A stretch of 64,000 nucleotides of DNA from Candidatus Latescibacterota bacterium (GTDB taxonomy: Bacteria; Latescibacterota; UBA2968; UBA8231), in the NCBI GenBank assembly GCA_007136405.1, contig SLHA01000087.1:1-64000 (forward strand), read 5' to 3'. The notes under the pieces were generated by a model. It was given only the letters and a program-made list of their open reading frames with translations, did no database searches and was not told the DNA's origin. Positions 1-8,532 of this stretch are shown piece after piece. Position 1 is the stretch's first letter. Each line of letters opens with the position of its first letter. The position numbers and the translations under genes were made by a program.

Positions 1-388
1 AAGAAACACGGGCGTATCAGCGCTACGCTGACGCAGTTGCAACTGCACGCGGCCGTGGTGATCCAGGCGTAGGTGACGGCGGCTGTGTGTATGCGGCCGC
101 GGTGATCCAGGCGTAGACGCCCGTGCCCTGACCCGCGTCAGTGCCGTGCCTGCGTTCCCCAGCATGCAGATACTCCGGCAGCGTGTCAGGCAGCGTCCGG
201 GCGGCGCGCCGCCGGAGATGGCGCCACGCTGCCCGGACTATTCGGTTGCCGGCCATGGGCGACCGGCAACACCGGCCGATGCTGGATGATGGCGATACGC
301 CGCCTGGACGATGGCCAGATGGTGGTGCGTTCGACCGGTGCCTCTGCCGGTCCGGGTAAACCTGGTAACGGCTGGCGACGATCCAGTA
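1..388. other. Left-edge stretch without a supported gene
   Basis: The ORF-track entries here are short, overlapping and low in complexity, and none resembles a known family. The only structure I see is a 24-bp direct repeat (49-72 and 93-116). The stretch lies downstream of the propeller gene that ends at 389. Confidence 0.6.
49..116. repeat. Two-copy 24-bp direct repeat, period 44 bp
   Basis: Copies at 49-72 and 93-116 share the core GGTGATCCAGGCGTAG and differ at one base (GCGGCCGT versus GCGGCCGC). No coding role is apparent. It lies 3' of the AOR/propeller operon. Confidence 0.7.
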
Positions 389-1483
389 TCACTGCCGGGA
401 AGCGATCCGCGGAAAATAGATCCACAGATGGCCCAGCGAATCGTTTTCGCCGAAGACGATCTCTCCGTCGCGGCCGACCACGGCGGCGGCGTATTGATAC
501 CCGTAACGACGTCTTTCGAACACCGCGGCCGCCGCTCCCAGCGGCCGGACACCACCGGCTTCCAGCGTGAAGAAACGGGCGATGCCGTCGCCGCAGAACC
601 CGAACAGGCGCCCGTCGAACGTGACCGCCATGCAGGTTACCGGTGCTACCGGCGTCCGGCCCAGGCCATCGCTGAAGCCTGCTGATGGGCTGTACGAGAA
701 CAACTGGCCATCGGCGTCCGCCGTGTACAGCGTACCGGTCGCAGGATCACGAGCCCAGCCCAGATCCACCTCCCAGTTACCGCCGGACGGCAGCTTCACC
801 GCCGCACGCTCCAGCTTACCGCCGGATTCCAGCCGCCACAGCGTCGCTCCTTCGTCCCGGCCCAGGAAACCGCCGTCCGCATCCAGGCCCACCTGGCCTC
901 TTGCCGCGACCGCACCGATCTCCTGCACGCTGCCTTCGGCCAGATCCACGCTGAATACGTGACCGCTGCTGACCCCTGCGGCGCAAGCGCGTTTGGCGTC
1001 AGCGGTCATATGGACGATCGGCTCTCCCCCGCCGACACTACCCAGCTCATCGAAGGGAGTGCGACTGAACCCCCACTCCTGAATCAGATCGAAAGGCAGG
1101 GGCTGCAGCTTGCGCCCCACCAGACGGCCGCCGTCGGGTCCGTTGACCCCAGCCACGAACCGCTGTCTCCCGCAGACCATGCCCGCACACCCGGTGGCCC
1201 CGTCGACCGTTCCCAGATCCAGGACCGCCCCGGTTACGCCGTGGAACATGCCCACGAACAGATGGCTGGCGTATCCGCTGGTGCCGCCGTACACCGCGCC
1301 CTCCGGGGTGGCGTCGAGCGCCGTGATGTAACTCTCGTCGGCACGAATCGGCTCGCTCATCCCCGGAAAGCAGGTGGGGAATGCCAGCAGTGTGCCCTCC
1401 TTCACGAAGGTTCCGTGGACGATCTCTTCACGCAGTTCCCGGGTGCCGGGGCTGCGCAGATCGTACTTCTGTCGCTTTGCCAT
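389..1483 (-). CDS. Predicted beta-propeller protein of unknown function (364 aa)
   Basis: Last gene of a three-gene set with an AOR-family oxidoreductase. The protein is built of short repeating strands with Gly-Asp-Gly turns and aromatic ends (for example GRLFGFCGDG and GTLYTADADG), as in YncE or SMP-30 type propellers. I see no signal peptide or membrane segment, so it is probably cytoplasmic. A strong ribosome site (TAGGAGG) precedes the ATG, and the gene starts 9 bp after the upstream propeller gene ends, which suggests co-translation. I do not recognise a specific family. It might be a sugar lactonase-like hydrolase or a partner of the tungsten enzyme, but that rests only on position. 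Confidence 0.72.
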   Translation of the reverse strand: MAKRQKYDLRSPGTRELREEIVHGTFVKEGTLLAFPTCFPGMSEPIRADESYITALDATPEGAVYGGTSGYASHLFVGMFHGVTGAVLDLGTVDGATGCAGMVCGRQRFVAGVNGPDGGRLVGRKLQPLPFDLIQEWGFSRTPFDELGSVGGGEPIVHMTADAKRACAAGVSSGHVFSVDLAEGSVQEIGAVAARGQVGLDADGGFLGRDEGATLWRLESGGKLERAAVKLPSGGNWEVDLGWARDPATGTLYTADADGQLFSYSPSAGFSDGLGRTPVAPVTCMAVTFDGRLFGFCGDGIARFFTLEAGGVRPLGAAAAVFERRRYGYQYAAAVVGRDGEIVFGENDSLGHLWIYFPRIASRQ

Positions 1484-1492
1484 GATAGCCTC

Positions 1493-2734
1493 CTAGCCCC
1501 AGATCCGGATGGGCAGATGAGCGTCTTTTCGCTTGCGTTCCGCGGGCATCCAGACTTTGAAGATCCCGACAGGTTTCGGGCCCACATGCGCGAAGTACAG
1601 ATCGCCAGCCGCATCGACCGCGCCGCGGGACACGTACTGAGCGAATTCGTCCGGCCGTTCGAGCACGGCTACTTCCTCCCGTTCGAGCGTGTCCGGATCC
1701 AGCCGCCAGATGACGCCCTCGCGTTCCTTGTGTTCCGGACCGAGAGGATTGTACTCGGGATCGCGCCAGCGAGCGGCGCCATAATACAGCTTGCCGTCCC
1801 CGGCAAAGACCAGCCCGCCGCAGTGATCCAGGAACATGCTGTGCGGCAGCGTGGGGTCCCGCTTCTGGGTAGCCGGTCCCAAATCCTCCACCCGTCCCCA
1901 TTCGCCTTCTTCCGGATAGATGCGCATGAGCCACGGCGGCGAGATCCAGGTGCTGGCATACACGCAGGAGCGATCCGGAGCGGCGGCCACATCGTAGAAG
2001 ACCGAATGCCAGCCATTGTGGACCTGAGGATCATGCGGCAGCCGGTAGGGCGACCATTCCAGTCGCCCATGGGCCGGATCGTAACGCACCAGGTGGCCGT
2101 AGTCGCTGGTGGTCCAGACGCGATGCCGGCTGTCCAGGAACAGGGTTTGGGCGTTGATGGAGCCAATGCGTCCCAGATCCCTGCGTTGGCGCGTTTCCAG
2201 ATCGTAGATGATAAAATGGTCGCGCGGATACGACAGCGCGTACAGCAAGCCTCGCTCTTCGTCGAGCAGCAGACAGCGGCAGCCCTCTCTGGGAATGAGC
2301 GTGTCCCACCATGCCACCTGGTCCGTCTTCGTGTCGAAGGCCAGCAGCGCCGCCCCCCGAAAGCAGCGCTCTTCGTCATGCCAGAAGCGCCAGGGCGAAT
2401 AAGCGGGCAGATCGATGGGAGGACCGGAGAGGTGCGTGGCCATGTACATGATGCCGTCGTGCATGGAGGGAGCGAAGCTGTAGTGGATCTTGCACTGGGT
2501 GGCCCGGCCCGAATCCCGCGGATCATCCACCATTTCGTCCAGGTCGAAGAGATAGTCCAGCTTGTCCTCAGGCGCGTTGTAGCGAACCAGTTTGACGATA
2601 CCACCCGGTTCGCCCTCGGCGCACGAGGCCGCGTAGATGCGTCCGTCCGGACCCACCGAAAGCGACCAGCACGAGTCCGCTTCCGGATGCTCGGTGAACT
2701 GGTACCACGTCGTCTTGTACCGTTCCATGGTCAT
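1493..2734 (-). CDS. Predicted beta-propeller protein of unknown function (413 aa)
   Basis: Middle gene between the AOR-family oxidoreductase and a second propeller protein. It has several repeats of the form 'hydrophobic strand-D/N-G-R-hydrophobic', such as GPDGRIYAAS, DSRHRVWTTSD and AGDGKLYYGAA, typical of six- or seven-bladed propellers. No export signal is visible. An AGGA ribosome site lies 8 bp before the ATG, and an in-frame ATG two codons later is an alternative start. The protein is rich in Trp, Tyr and His, which might indicate a ligand pocket. Its reaction is unknown; the operon context suggests handling of an aldehyde, sugar acid or lactone connected with the AOR enzyme, but this is inference. 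Confidence 0.72.
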   Translation of the reverse strand: MTMERYKTTWYQFTEHPEADSCWSLSVGPDGRIYAASCAEGEPGGIVKLVRYNAPEDKLDYLFDLDEMVDDPRDSGRATQCKIHYSFAPSMHDGIMYMATHLSGPPIDLPAYSPWRFWHDEERCFRGAALLAFDTKTDQVAWWDTLIPREGCRCLLLDEERGLLYALSYPRDHFIIYDLETRQRRDLGRIGSINAQTLFLDSRHRVWTTSDYGHLVRYDPAHGRLEWSPYRLPHDPQVHNGWHSVFYDVAAAPDRSCVYASTWISPPWLMRIYPEEGEWGRVEDLGPATQKRDPTLPHSMFLDHCGGLVFAGDGKLYYGAARWRDPEYNPLGPEHKEREGVIWRLDPDTLEREEVAVLERPDEFAQYVSRGAVDAAGDLYFAHVGPKPVGIFKVWMPAERKRKDAHLPIRIWG

Positions 2735-2752
2735 TGCCGTCCTTGATGGGGT

Positions 2753-4645
2753 TCAACCCACGTCAGCCAACTCGGCCTGAAACCAGTCCAGATCGAGTTC
2801 AGCCAGCTTGGCAGGCGTCGGGGCGCCGGTCTGCTTATCCCAGCCTGCCATCTCATAATACAGTTCCAGCATGCGAGCGAAATCGGCGCGATCCAGGGCC
2901 GTTCCCTGCAACGCGCCGTTTTCCAGCGGCTCGAACAGACGATCCGGTAACGTGTCGTCGGCCATGGTGAAGCCCTCGCGCACGTTGAAAGCGCGTTTCA
3001 TGTTGTTGGCCCGTTCGGAAACCTTGATCAATTCGAACAGACTCACCGGCCAGCCGGTCACCGCGCGCACCGCGTCCGTCAGCTTGTCCACCGTCAGCAC
3101 ATTGATCGGCTCGCCGACAAAATCGCACATACCGATGGTGTCGTACAATCCCCACACCAGTTGCGCGTAATAGTAGACCTTGACCTTCTTCGGACCGGTA
3201 TCCAGCATCTCGACCGGTTCGATCAGGCCCAGTGCGGACAGGGCACTGGTGCCGTGCGCATCCAGCGATTGGAAGAAGGGGTCGTGCGGCGCTTCCATAT
3301 GATCCGCCCCCGTAGCCGACGTGGCGTATGCCAGCGCCAGGCTGCGTTTACCGCGGGGCTCGTGCATGGGCAGTTCCTGCCCTTTCACGTGCAGCGCGAA
3401 CGACTCCGCTCCCTGACCCAGCTTTGCGGCGGCGACTTTGACTCCATCTGCCAGCAGATCGCCGATGCCTTCCCGCCGGGCGATCAGGTCGATGAGCCGC
3501 AAAGCGCCCTCCTGACTGCCATATGGTAAGTCGAAACCCAGATCATCACGGCTGAGGATGCCCTTCTCGTAGCACTCCATGGCGAAGCCGATCACCACGC
3601 CCGTGCTGATCGAATCCAACACGTACTGATTGCATTTCAAGTTGGCCCCGGCGAGCTGTTTGAGATCCCCGACGCCCAGCAGCGAACCATGAGCGGCGAT
3701 GGTCTCGTACTCCGGTCCGCCGTGCTCGGCACGGACGCCGTACTCGGGAACCTCTACTTCCCTTTTACAGGCCACCGCGCATCCGTGGCAGGTACCGCGG
3801 TTCACCAGGATGGTGTCACGCAAGGCTTCCCCACTGATCGCTGCGGCCTGTTCGAAGCTGCCGTCGCGAAAATTGCGGGTGGGCAGCATGCCCCCCGCAT
3901 CCAGGCTGCGCACGATACCGGCCGTGCCCAGCAGGTGGCGCGGATCCGCATCCCGGTCGTAGGCCGCGCGAAACCAGCGCAATACCGCCTTGAAACCATC
4001 AGGATCGGCCGGCTCCACTGCTTTGCGTCCACGGCAGACGATGGCCTTGAGCTTCTTGGCGCCCATCACCGCCCCGAGCCCGGCCCGGCCGTTGAAGTGT
4101 TTCTGCTGGTTGACGATGGCGGCGTAGCGGACACCGTTTTCCCCGGCTATACCGGTCTGCAGCACGCGTATGCGCTGGTCACCGAGTTCCTCCTCCAGTC
4201 CATGCTGGACGCTGTCGGCCAACTGTCCCCAGTAGGCTGTGGCATCGCGCAACTCGGCTTCCCCGTCGTGAACGTACAGGTACACCGGTGACGAGGCCGT
4301 CCCCTGGATGATGATACCGTCGAAACCGGCCATCTTGAGCTCAGGGCCCCAGAAGCCGCCGGCCTCCGCTTCACCGTATCCGCCGGTCAGCGGCGATTTC
4401 GCCACAGCCGAGAACCGGTTGACGCCTGACAGGGGCAGACCGTTGAGCGGGCTGGTCATGAAGATCAGCCTGTTGTCCGGACCCAGCGGGTCCGCTCCTC
4501 GGGGCACCTCCTTCAGCAGGTAATAGGCCCCCAGGCCGCCGCCGCCCAGATAGCGCCGGTACAGCGCCTCGTCAGGTGCTTCCACGCCAGTCGTGCCACG
4601 CGTCAGATCGACGCGCAGAATCCTGCCGTTGTATCCGTTTGGCAT
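2753..4645 (-). CDS. aor: Aldehyde:ferredoxin oxidoreductase family (tungsten) enzyme
   Basis: The family oxidises aldehydes to carboxylic acids with ferredoxin as acceptor, using a tungsten-bispyranopterin centre and one [4Fe-4S] cluster. At 630 aa it has typical AOR length. The N-terminus carries the family pattern (GGGGLGAYYLL, SGVNRFSAVAKSPLTG), and the pterin-binding stretch GLGAVMGAKKLKAI lies near residue 190. The cluster ligands appear as CHGCAVAC near residues 283-290 with a fourth Cys in MCDF near residue 505. The start has a strong AAGGAGGAGG site. It is the first gene of an operon with two propeller proteins (18 and 9 bp gaps). A KDPG-type aldolase is divergent nearby, so a sugar-derived aldehyde substrate is possible. 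The subfamily cannot be fixed by eye. Confidence 0.93.
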   Translation of the reverse strand: MPNGYNGRILRVDLTRGTTGVEAPDEALYRRYLGGGGLGAYYLLKEVPRGADPLGPDNRLIFMTSPLNGLPLSGVNRFSAVAKSPLTGGYGEAEAGGFWGPELKMAGFDGIIIQGTASSPVYLYVHDGEAELRDATAYWGQLADSVQHGLEEELGDQRIRVLQTGIAGENGVRYAAIVNQQKHFNGRAGLGAVMGAKKLKAIVCRGRKAVEPADPDGFKAVLRWFRAAYDRDADPRHLLGTAGIVRSLDAGGMLPTRNFRDGSFEQAAAISGEALRDTILVNRGTCHGCAVACKREVEVPEYGVRAEHGGPEYETIAAHGSLLGVGDLKQLAGANLKCNQYVLDSISTGVVIGFAMECYEKGILSRDDLGFDLPYGSQEGALRLIDLIARREGIGDLLADGVKVAAAKLGQGAESFALHVKGQELPMHEPRGKRSLALAYATSATGADHMEAPHDPFFQSLDAHGTSALSALGLIEPVEMLDTGPKKVKVYYYAQLVWGLYDTIGMCDFVGEPINVLTVDKLTDAVRAVTGWPVSLFELIKVSERANNMKRAFNVREGFTMADDTLPDRLFEPLENGALQGTALDRADFARMLELYYEMAGWDKQTGAPTPAKLAELDLDWFQAELADVG

Positions 4646-4896
4646 GCCCTCCTCCTTACCTCCGTGCTGCCCGGAAAATGTGGCTCCGTCTATACCGCCG
4701 CCGGGCCGCGGCGCGTGCCTGCGGAGCTATTGCGTCGATCTAGCTATGAATCTGCTACATCCACCGGCGCACGCAACAGCGCCGCTTGACACTCCGGCGC
4801 CGAGCGACGTTTCTTCATAGCATCACATCCCCCGTCGACCCGCCGCGTGGCTGCAGCGCCGGTCCCGGCATCCCCGTCTTGCAGGAGGAGATCGTC

Positions 4897-5586
4897 ATGG
4901 CCCAATATGACAGGATGGCCGTGCTCAACGCCATCTACGACATCGGCATCATCCCCGTTTTCTACCACAAGGATCCGGAAACCACCATCAATATCGTCGA
5001 GGCCTGCGCCAAGGGTGGCGCACGTGTCTGCGAATTCACCAACCGCGGCGACCTGGCCTACCACGTGTTCACCGACACCGTCAAGCATGTCGTGAGTTCG
5101 GGCAGCGACGTGATCATGGGAGTGGGCTCCGTGGTCGACGCCCCGACGGCGGCGCTGTACATCGCCAACGGCGCCAATTTCGTCGTCGGTCCCTTGCTGA
5201 ATCCGGAGATCGCTCGCGTCTGCAACCGCCGCAAGATCCCCTACTCGCCGGGATGCGGCAGCGTGAGCGAAATCGCCCAGGCCGAGGAGCTGGGCGTTGA
5301 AATCGTCAAGGTCTTTCCCGGAAGCGAGGTGGGCGGCCCCAAATTCGTCAAAGCCGTGCTGGGCCCCTGTCCGTGGACGCGCATCATGCCCACCGGCGGT
5401 GTGGATGCCACCAGGGAAAGCCTGGAGGGCTGGTTCAAGGCCGGCGTGGCCGCGGTGGGTGCCGGCTCCAACCTGGTGACCAAGGAACTGGTAGCCGCCG
5501 GGGACTGGGATGGGATCACGGCCAAAGTGCAGCAGTGCATCGGCTGGATCAAGGAGATACGCGCGGAGATGGCGACGGAGAAGTAG
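4897..5586 (+). CDS. eda: KDPG/KDPGal aldolase-type protein
   Basis: This class I aldolase family cleaves 2-keto-3-deoxy-6-phosphogluconate (or close relatives) into pyruvate and glyceraldehyde 3-phosphate. The catalytic positions are visible: Glu46 in CEFTNRG and Schiff-base Lys138 in IVKVFPG, matching Glu45/Lys133 of the E. coli enzyme. The phosphate-binding turns GCGSVSEI and MPTGGVD also fit. The ORF track begins upstream at 4786, but the ATG at 4897 has a GGAGGAG site at good spacing and gives 229 aa, near the usual size. It stands alone on the + strand, divergent from the AOR operon. The exact sugar acid is not determinable. Confidence 0.88.
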   Translation: MAQYDRMAVLNAIYDIGIIPVFYHKDPETTINIVEACAKGGARVCEFTNRGDLAYHVFTDTVKHVVSSGSDVIMGVGSVVDAPTAALYIANGANFVVGPLLNPEIARVCNRRKIPYSPGCGSVSEIAQAEELGVEIVKVFPGSEVGGPKFVKAVLGPCPWTRIMPTGGVDATRESLEGWFKAGVAAVGAGSNLVTKELVAAGDWDGITAKVQQCIGWIKEIRAEMATEK

Positions 5587-5593
5587 CCACGCC

Positions 5594-5637
5594 AGCGGAC
5601 GCCCGGAGGCCGGATAATGGGCCGCCAGGCGTCCGCT
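5594..5637. terminator. Hairpin between convergent genes, possible bidirectional terminator
   Basis: AGCGGACGCC (5594-5603) pairs perfectly with GGCGTCCGCT (5628-5637), and the loop holds further GGCC/GGCC pairing. It starts 7 bp after the aldolase stop and lies between that gene and the convergent methyltransferase gene. No clear T-run follows on either side, so its activity as an intrinsic terminator is uncertain. Confidence 0.55.
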
Positions 5638-5750
5638 ATCCGGCGTTATGCCGCTGCGGTATCGGTTCACCGGTAGGTCTGCGGGCAGCTGCGTCAGGGC
5701 AAAGGGCCGTGAATCAGGCCGGCACCCTTGCCCATACGGTTCAAACGGCG

Positions 5751-6332
5751 TTACCCGCCAGTGTTCGCGCTACCGTTCCTGCATTCCATGACATGAATGA
5801 CCTCCGGTGGCACATTCCACCATACCAGCTCACGGCCATGGTATTGGAAGGAACTGTTTTTCAATTCACGGGAACACCACAGGCCTATCTGCACGTAGCG
5901 CCCCCCAGGCTCCAACGCCGCCGCCGCAGCGTCCAGCATTTGCCCGGCATCCTCCCCGCGTATAGGGATGGTGGAGATGATGTGGGAGGCCTTGGGCAAG
6001 CCCCGTTGCCGCAGATATTCGGGGGTTTTGCTGGCGTCTTCGGCGACAACTTCCAACTGTGGCCCACTGAGTTTTCTCTTCAACTCACGGGCGTATTGTG
6101 GATGGTTCTCAAAAGAGAGCAGATATCCATCCGGCGGTATCACCTGCAGCAGCCTTCTGGTCAAAACTCCCAATCCTGCTCCCCACTCAACCACGACTCC
6201 ACCGTTCATGGCTCCGGCATGGTACAGAATACGGTCAGTCATATGACGGGTACTCTGCGACACCGAACGTACAGTGGCTGGCCGCACGAAGAACCCGCTC
6301 AGGAAGATCAAGCGTTCACGCAGAGAGTTCAC
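5751..6332 (-). CDS. Class I SAM-dependent methyltransferase (phospholipid N-methyltransferase or KsgA-like fold)
   Basis: A 193-aa Rossmann methyltransferase. Motif I is VVEWGAGLGVLTRRLL near residues 45-60, followed by the acidic motif II (LLSFENHPQ). IISTIPI sits where the catalytic/motif IV loop is expected. The N-terminal 'R..FLSGFFVRPATVRSVSQSTR' pattern and size resemble bacterial PmtA-type phosphatidylethanolamine N-methyltransferases, which share this architecture with rRNA adenine dimethylases. It stands alone, convergent to the aldolase. The substrate is not certain from sequence; membrane lipid is the first guess. Confidence 0.75.
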   Translation of the reverse strand: MNSLRERLIFLSGFFVRPATVRSVSQSTRHMTDRILYHAGAMNGGVVVEWGAGLGVLTRRLLQVIPPDGYLLSFENHPQYARELKRKLSGPQLEVVAEDASKTPEYLRQRGLPKASHIISTIPIRGEDAGQMLDAAAAALEPGGRYVQIGLWCSRELKNSSFQYHGRELVWWNVPPEVIHVMECRNGSANTGG

Positions 6333-6778
6333 CCTGTTCCAGCTCCTTGTTCTAGGCGCACCGAGCTGTCGGACACCATAGATCCGCCAGCATCAGGACA
6401 ATTTGGTCAATTTGTGAAACCTGGTCGAGTATATCGCGGCGCGTCTGTGGCCTGGTGGCCTGTCCGACAAATACGTTTGATTCGAGCGCCGATGCACTCC
6501 GGGTCCATGTGTTATCCTGCGATGCGGTTGGACACCGCAGCAGACTGCCGCATTTGCGGGCGCACGGTAATATTGTCCACCCGTATGCCGGAAAATCAGT
6601 TCAGGCCGTACTCTGAGGATGGCACTGCTCACCCGTTTTGTCAACTGTCCCAACGGACTAAAGCACTCTTCGAACGCCCCCGGAGACAAACCAGACTGTG
6701 TTGTCATCGCCTCGATGCATTGGCGCCTGAAAAAACCCGAGTGTGAGTCTGCCGGCTCCCCTTTGTCCGCGGGCTCTT
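6333..6778. other. Intergenic stretch, no supported gene
   Basis: Several overlapping short ORFs are listed in the track (for example 6393-6707 and 6619-7068), but none has a family pattern or a convincing ribosome site. It contains a heptamer repeat (CAATTTGGTCAATTTG, 6399-6414) and presumably the promoter of the methyltransferase gene. Confidence 0.5.
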
Positions 6779-8077
6779 TCAGGCCAGCATCCTGCGGATC
6801 GTGTCGACGACGTGTTCTACCTGCGCTGCATCATTGTAAACATGAGTCGAAAAACGCAGCGCATTGTGATCGACTGGATTGGCTTCAGCGGCAGGCACGA
6901 AGGCATAAGTGGACTGCGCCGTCTTCACGGTTATTCTGTGATCCTGGTACAACCGGCTGGCCAGATCGGCGGCGCTGGCCTTTTGCGGGTCCACCGCCAG
7001 CGTGCACATTCCGGACGCCATCTCCGGCGGCTCGGGTGATATGCAGGTCATCCCCGGTATCAGGCTGAGCTGTTCACGCAGACCCCAACTGAGCCGGCGA
7101 CAGTGCTGTTCGATCCGGTCGCGACCGATGGCATTGTGAAAATCCATGGCCACGCCGTGAGCCAGAATGGTGGGCACATTGCGCGTACCACCGGAAGCGG
7201 AGTAGACCCGGTACCCGCTGTGCAGCGACAACGGCCGGATACGGTCCTGGGCCTCCTTGCGGATATACAGCAGGCCGGATCCCTTGGGGGCGAGCATCCA
7301 CTTGTGGCTACTGCTGCAGTACATGTCGACGTCCAGTTTCTTGACGTCCACGTTCAGCATGCCCGGCCCCTGCGCCCCGTCACAAACCAGCATGATGCCG
7401 CGCGGGCGCGTGATGCGAGCCACCTGGGCCATGGGGAAGATCATGCCGGTGATGGTGCATACGTGGCTGAAGCTGCACACCCGCGTGCGCGGCGTGAGGT
7501 GTCGCTCCACCAGTTCCACGATCTGCCCGGGACTCTGGACCGGATCCGTGATCTCGATGTACCGGACCCGGATGCCGCGGTGCCGGGCCAGGTACTGCCA
7601 GCAGACCATGCCGCCGCCGTGCTCGTGGTCCGAGGTGAGCACCTCGTCACCGGGCTCCAGATGCAATCCTTCCGCCGTCATGTTCATGGCTTCGGTGGTA
7701 TTCCGCGTGATGGCCACCTCGTCGGTCTCGGCGCCGAGAAATTCGGCTGCCCGGGCGCGCACCGCCTCCATCCCGTCTCCGATCCCCCCCCAGACATTGT
7801 TCAACGGATCGCCTTCCAGCTGGCGGGCATAGTTGCACAGGGCATCGACGACCAGTCCCGGCGCCGCGCCGATACTGCCTGTATTCATGTGGATCAGGCC
7901 TGGATTCAGAGCGAATTCCGCGCTCATTCGACGCCGGAACTCAGCTCCTTCCTCATGCCCGGCAAGGTCGGACCGGAGATTCTCCAGTCTGGAAGCCAGC
8001 GCCTGGCCGGCTCCGGGCATGACCGGCAGCGCCATCATTCCGGCCGCTATTCCCTTTACAAAAACCCTGCGTTGCAT
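6779..8077 (-). CDS. Class V aminotransferase (isopenicillin-N-epimerase-like) with Tat signal
   Basis: A PLP enzyme of the cysteine desulfurase/isopenicillin N epimerase family. The track starts at 8155, but the ATG at 8077 has AGGAG at ideal spacing and exposes a signal peptide: MQRRVFVKGIAAGMMALP followed by PGAGQALA, which resembles Tat-type 'twin-arginine' leaders, with RR-V-F-V in place of the full consensus. The PLP lysine lies in SSSHKWMLAPKGSG, with upstream DGAQGPG holding the ring-binding Asp. The mature enzyme would be exported already folded with PLP. The reaction (epimerase, lyase or desulfurase) cannot be told. It is divergent from a two-component system across a repeat-rich intergenic region. 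Confidence 0.85.
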   Translation of the reverse strand: MQRRVFVKGIAAGMMALPVMPGAGQALASRLENLRSDLAGHEEGAEFRRRMSAEFALNPGLIHMNTGSIGAAPGLVVDALCNYARQLEGDPLNNVWGGIGDGMEAVRARAAEFLGAETDEVAITRNTTEAMNMTAEGLHLEPGDEVLTSDHEHGGGMVCWQYLARHRGIRVRYIEITDPVQSPGQIVELVERHLTPRTRVCSFSHVCTITGMIFPMAQVARITRPRGIMLVCDGAQGPGMLNVDVKKLDVDMYCSSSHKWMLAPKGSGLLYIRKEAQDRIRPLSLHSGYRVYSASGGTRNVPTILAHGVAMDFHNAIGRDRIEQHCRRLSWGLREQLSLIPGMTCISPEPPEMASGMCTLAVDPQKASAADLASRLYQDHRITVKTAQSTYAFVPAAEANPVDHNALRFSTHVYNDAAQVEHVVDTIRRMLA

Positions 8078-8229
8078 ATCCCGATCTCCTGCATCGTCAA
8101 TGAGGATACTTCTCAAGAAACGCGGACCCGCGCCTCCGGTCAATGCGGAACCCAAGGTACCTGCTCCGTTCCTGCCAGAGCGCAGTGTATGGTCCGTCGA
8201 TCGGCAGACCGGCGTTGAAGATACGGAGC

Positions 8230-8305
8230 GCCGGCAGGCCGTGCATCAAACGCGGATTCATGCCGGCAGGCCGTGCATTAAACGCTCATTCGTGCCGGCA
8301 GGCCG
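8230..8305. repeat. 32-bp tandem repeat, about 2.4 copies
   Basis: Units begin at 8230, 8262 and 8294 with GCCGGCAGGCCG. The first two continue as TGCATCAAACGC and TGCATTAAACGC. The copies are contiguous with no spacers, so this is a tandem repeat and not a CRISPR array. Confidence 0.8.
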
Positions 8306-8321
8306 ACCGTCGCGCCACGCA

Positions 8322-8403
8322 GGACCGCACCGGACACCACGACGCCGCAGGGTCAGCGCTAGGCGGGACCGCACCGGACACCACGACGCCGCAGGGTCAG
8401 CGC
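8322..8403. repeat. Two identical 38-bp copies at 44-bp period
   Basis: 8322-8359 and 8366-8403 are identical, beginning GGACCGCACCGGACACC and ending GCAGGGTCAGCGC, separated by 6 bp. They lie 130-210 bp upstream of the response-regulator start and could be duplicated binding sites or recent slippage products. Confidence 0.85.
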
Positions 8404-8532
8404 CACACCGGTCTCCCAGACGCTGTTGACGTGCCGTTACACATTGCTACAGAATCACCATGGTCACCTCGTCCGGACGTGACGATATTCGGTGCATCGG
8501 TCGATGACACCTTTGAAGGAGGAACAGCCACG

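Larger units (their letters stand above)
8078..8532. other. Divergent intergenic region with two tandem-repeat blocks
   Basis: The region lies between the aminotransferase (-) and the response regulator (+). The long ORF running through it (8143 onward) is an upstream extension of the regulator frame and is Arg/Pro-rich because of the repeats. I take it as non-coding and as the control region for both genes. Confidence 0.55.

Noticed and set aside
959-2746. 595-aa plus-strand ORF opposite the propeller genes
   Set aside because: Shadow of two minus-strand genes that have proper ribosome sites and propeller-like repeats; the antisense translation has no recognisable fold.
6399-6424. Rex-like site before the methyltransferase (TTGTGA at 6411-6416)
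   Set aside because: The second half-site at the required spacing reads GTCGAG, with no match to the palindrome.
5373-6746. 457-aa plus-strand ORF spanning the aldolase end and the methyltransferase
   Set aside because: It reads out of frame through the aldolase and antisense through the methyltransferase; low-complexity composition and no ribosome site.
8230-8403. Possible CRISPR array
   Set aside because: The repeats are contiguous tandem copies without unique spacers of constant length, and no cas genes are nearby.
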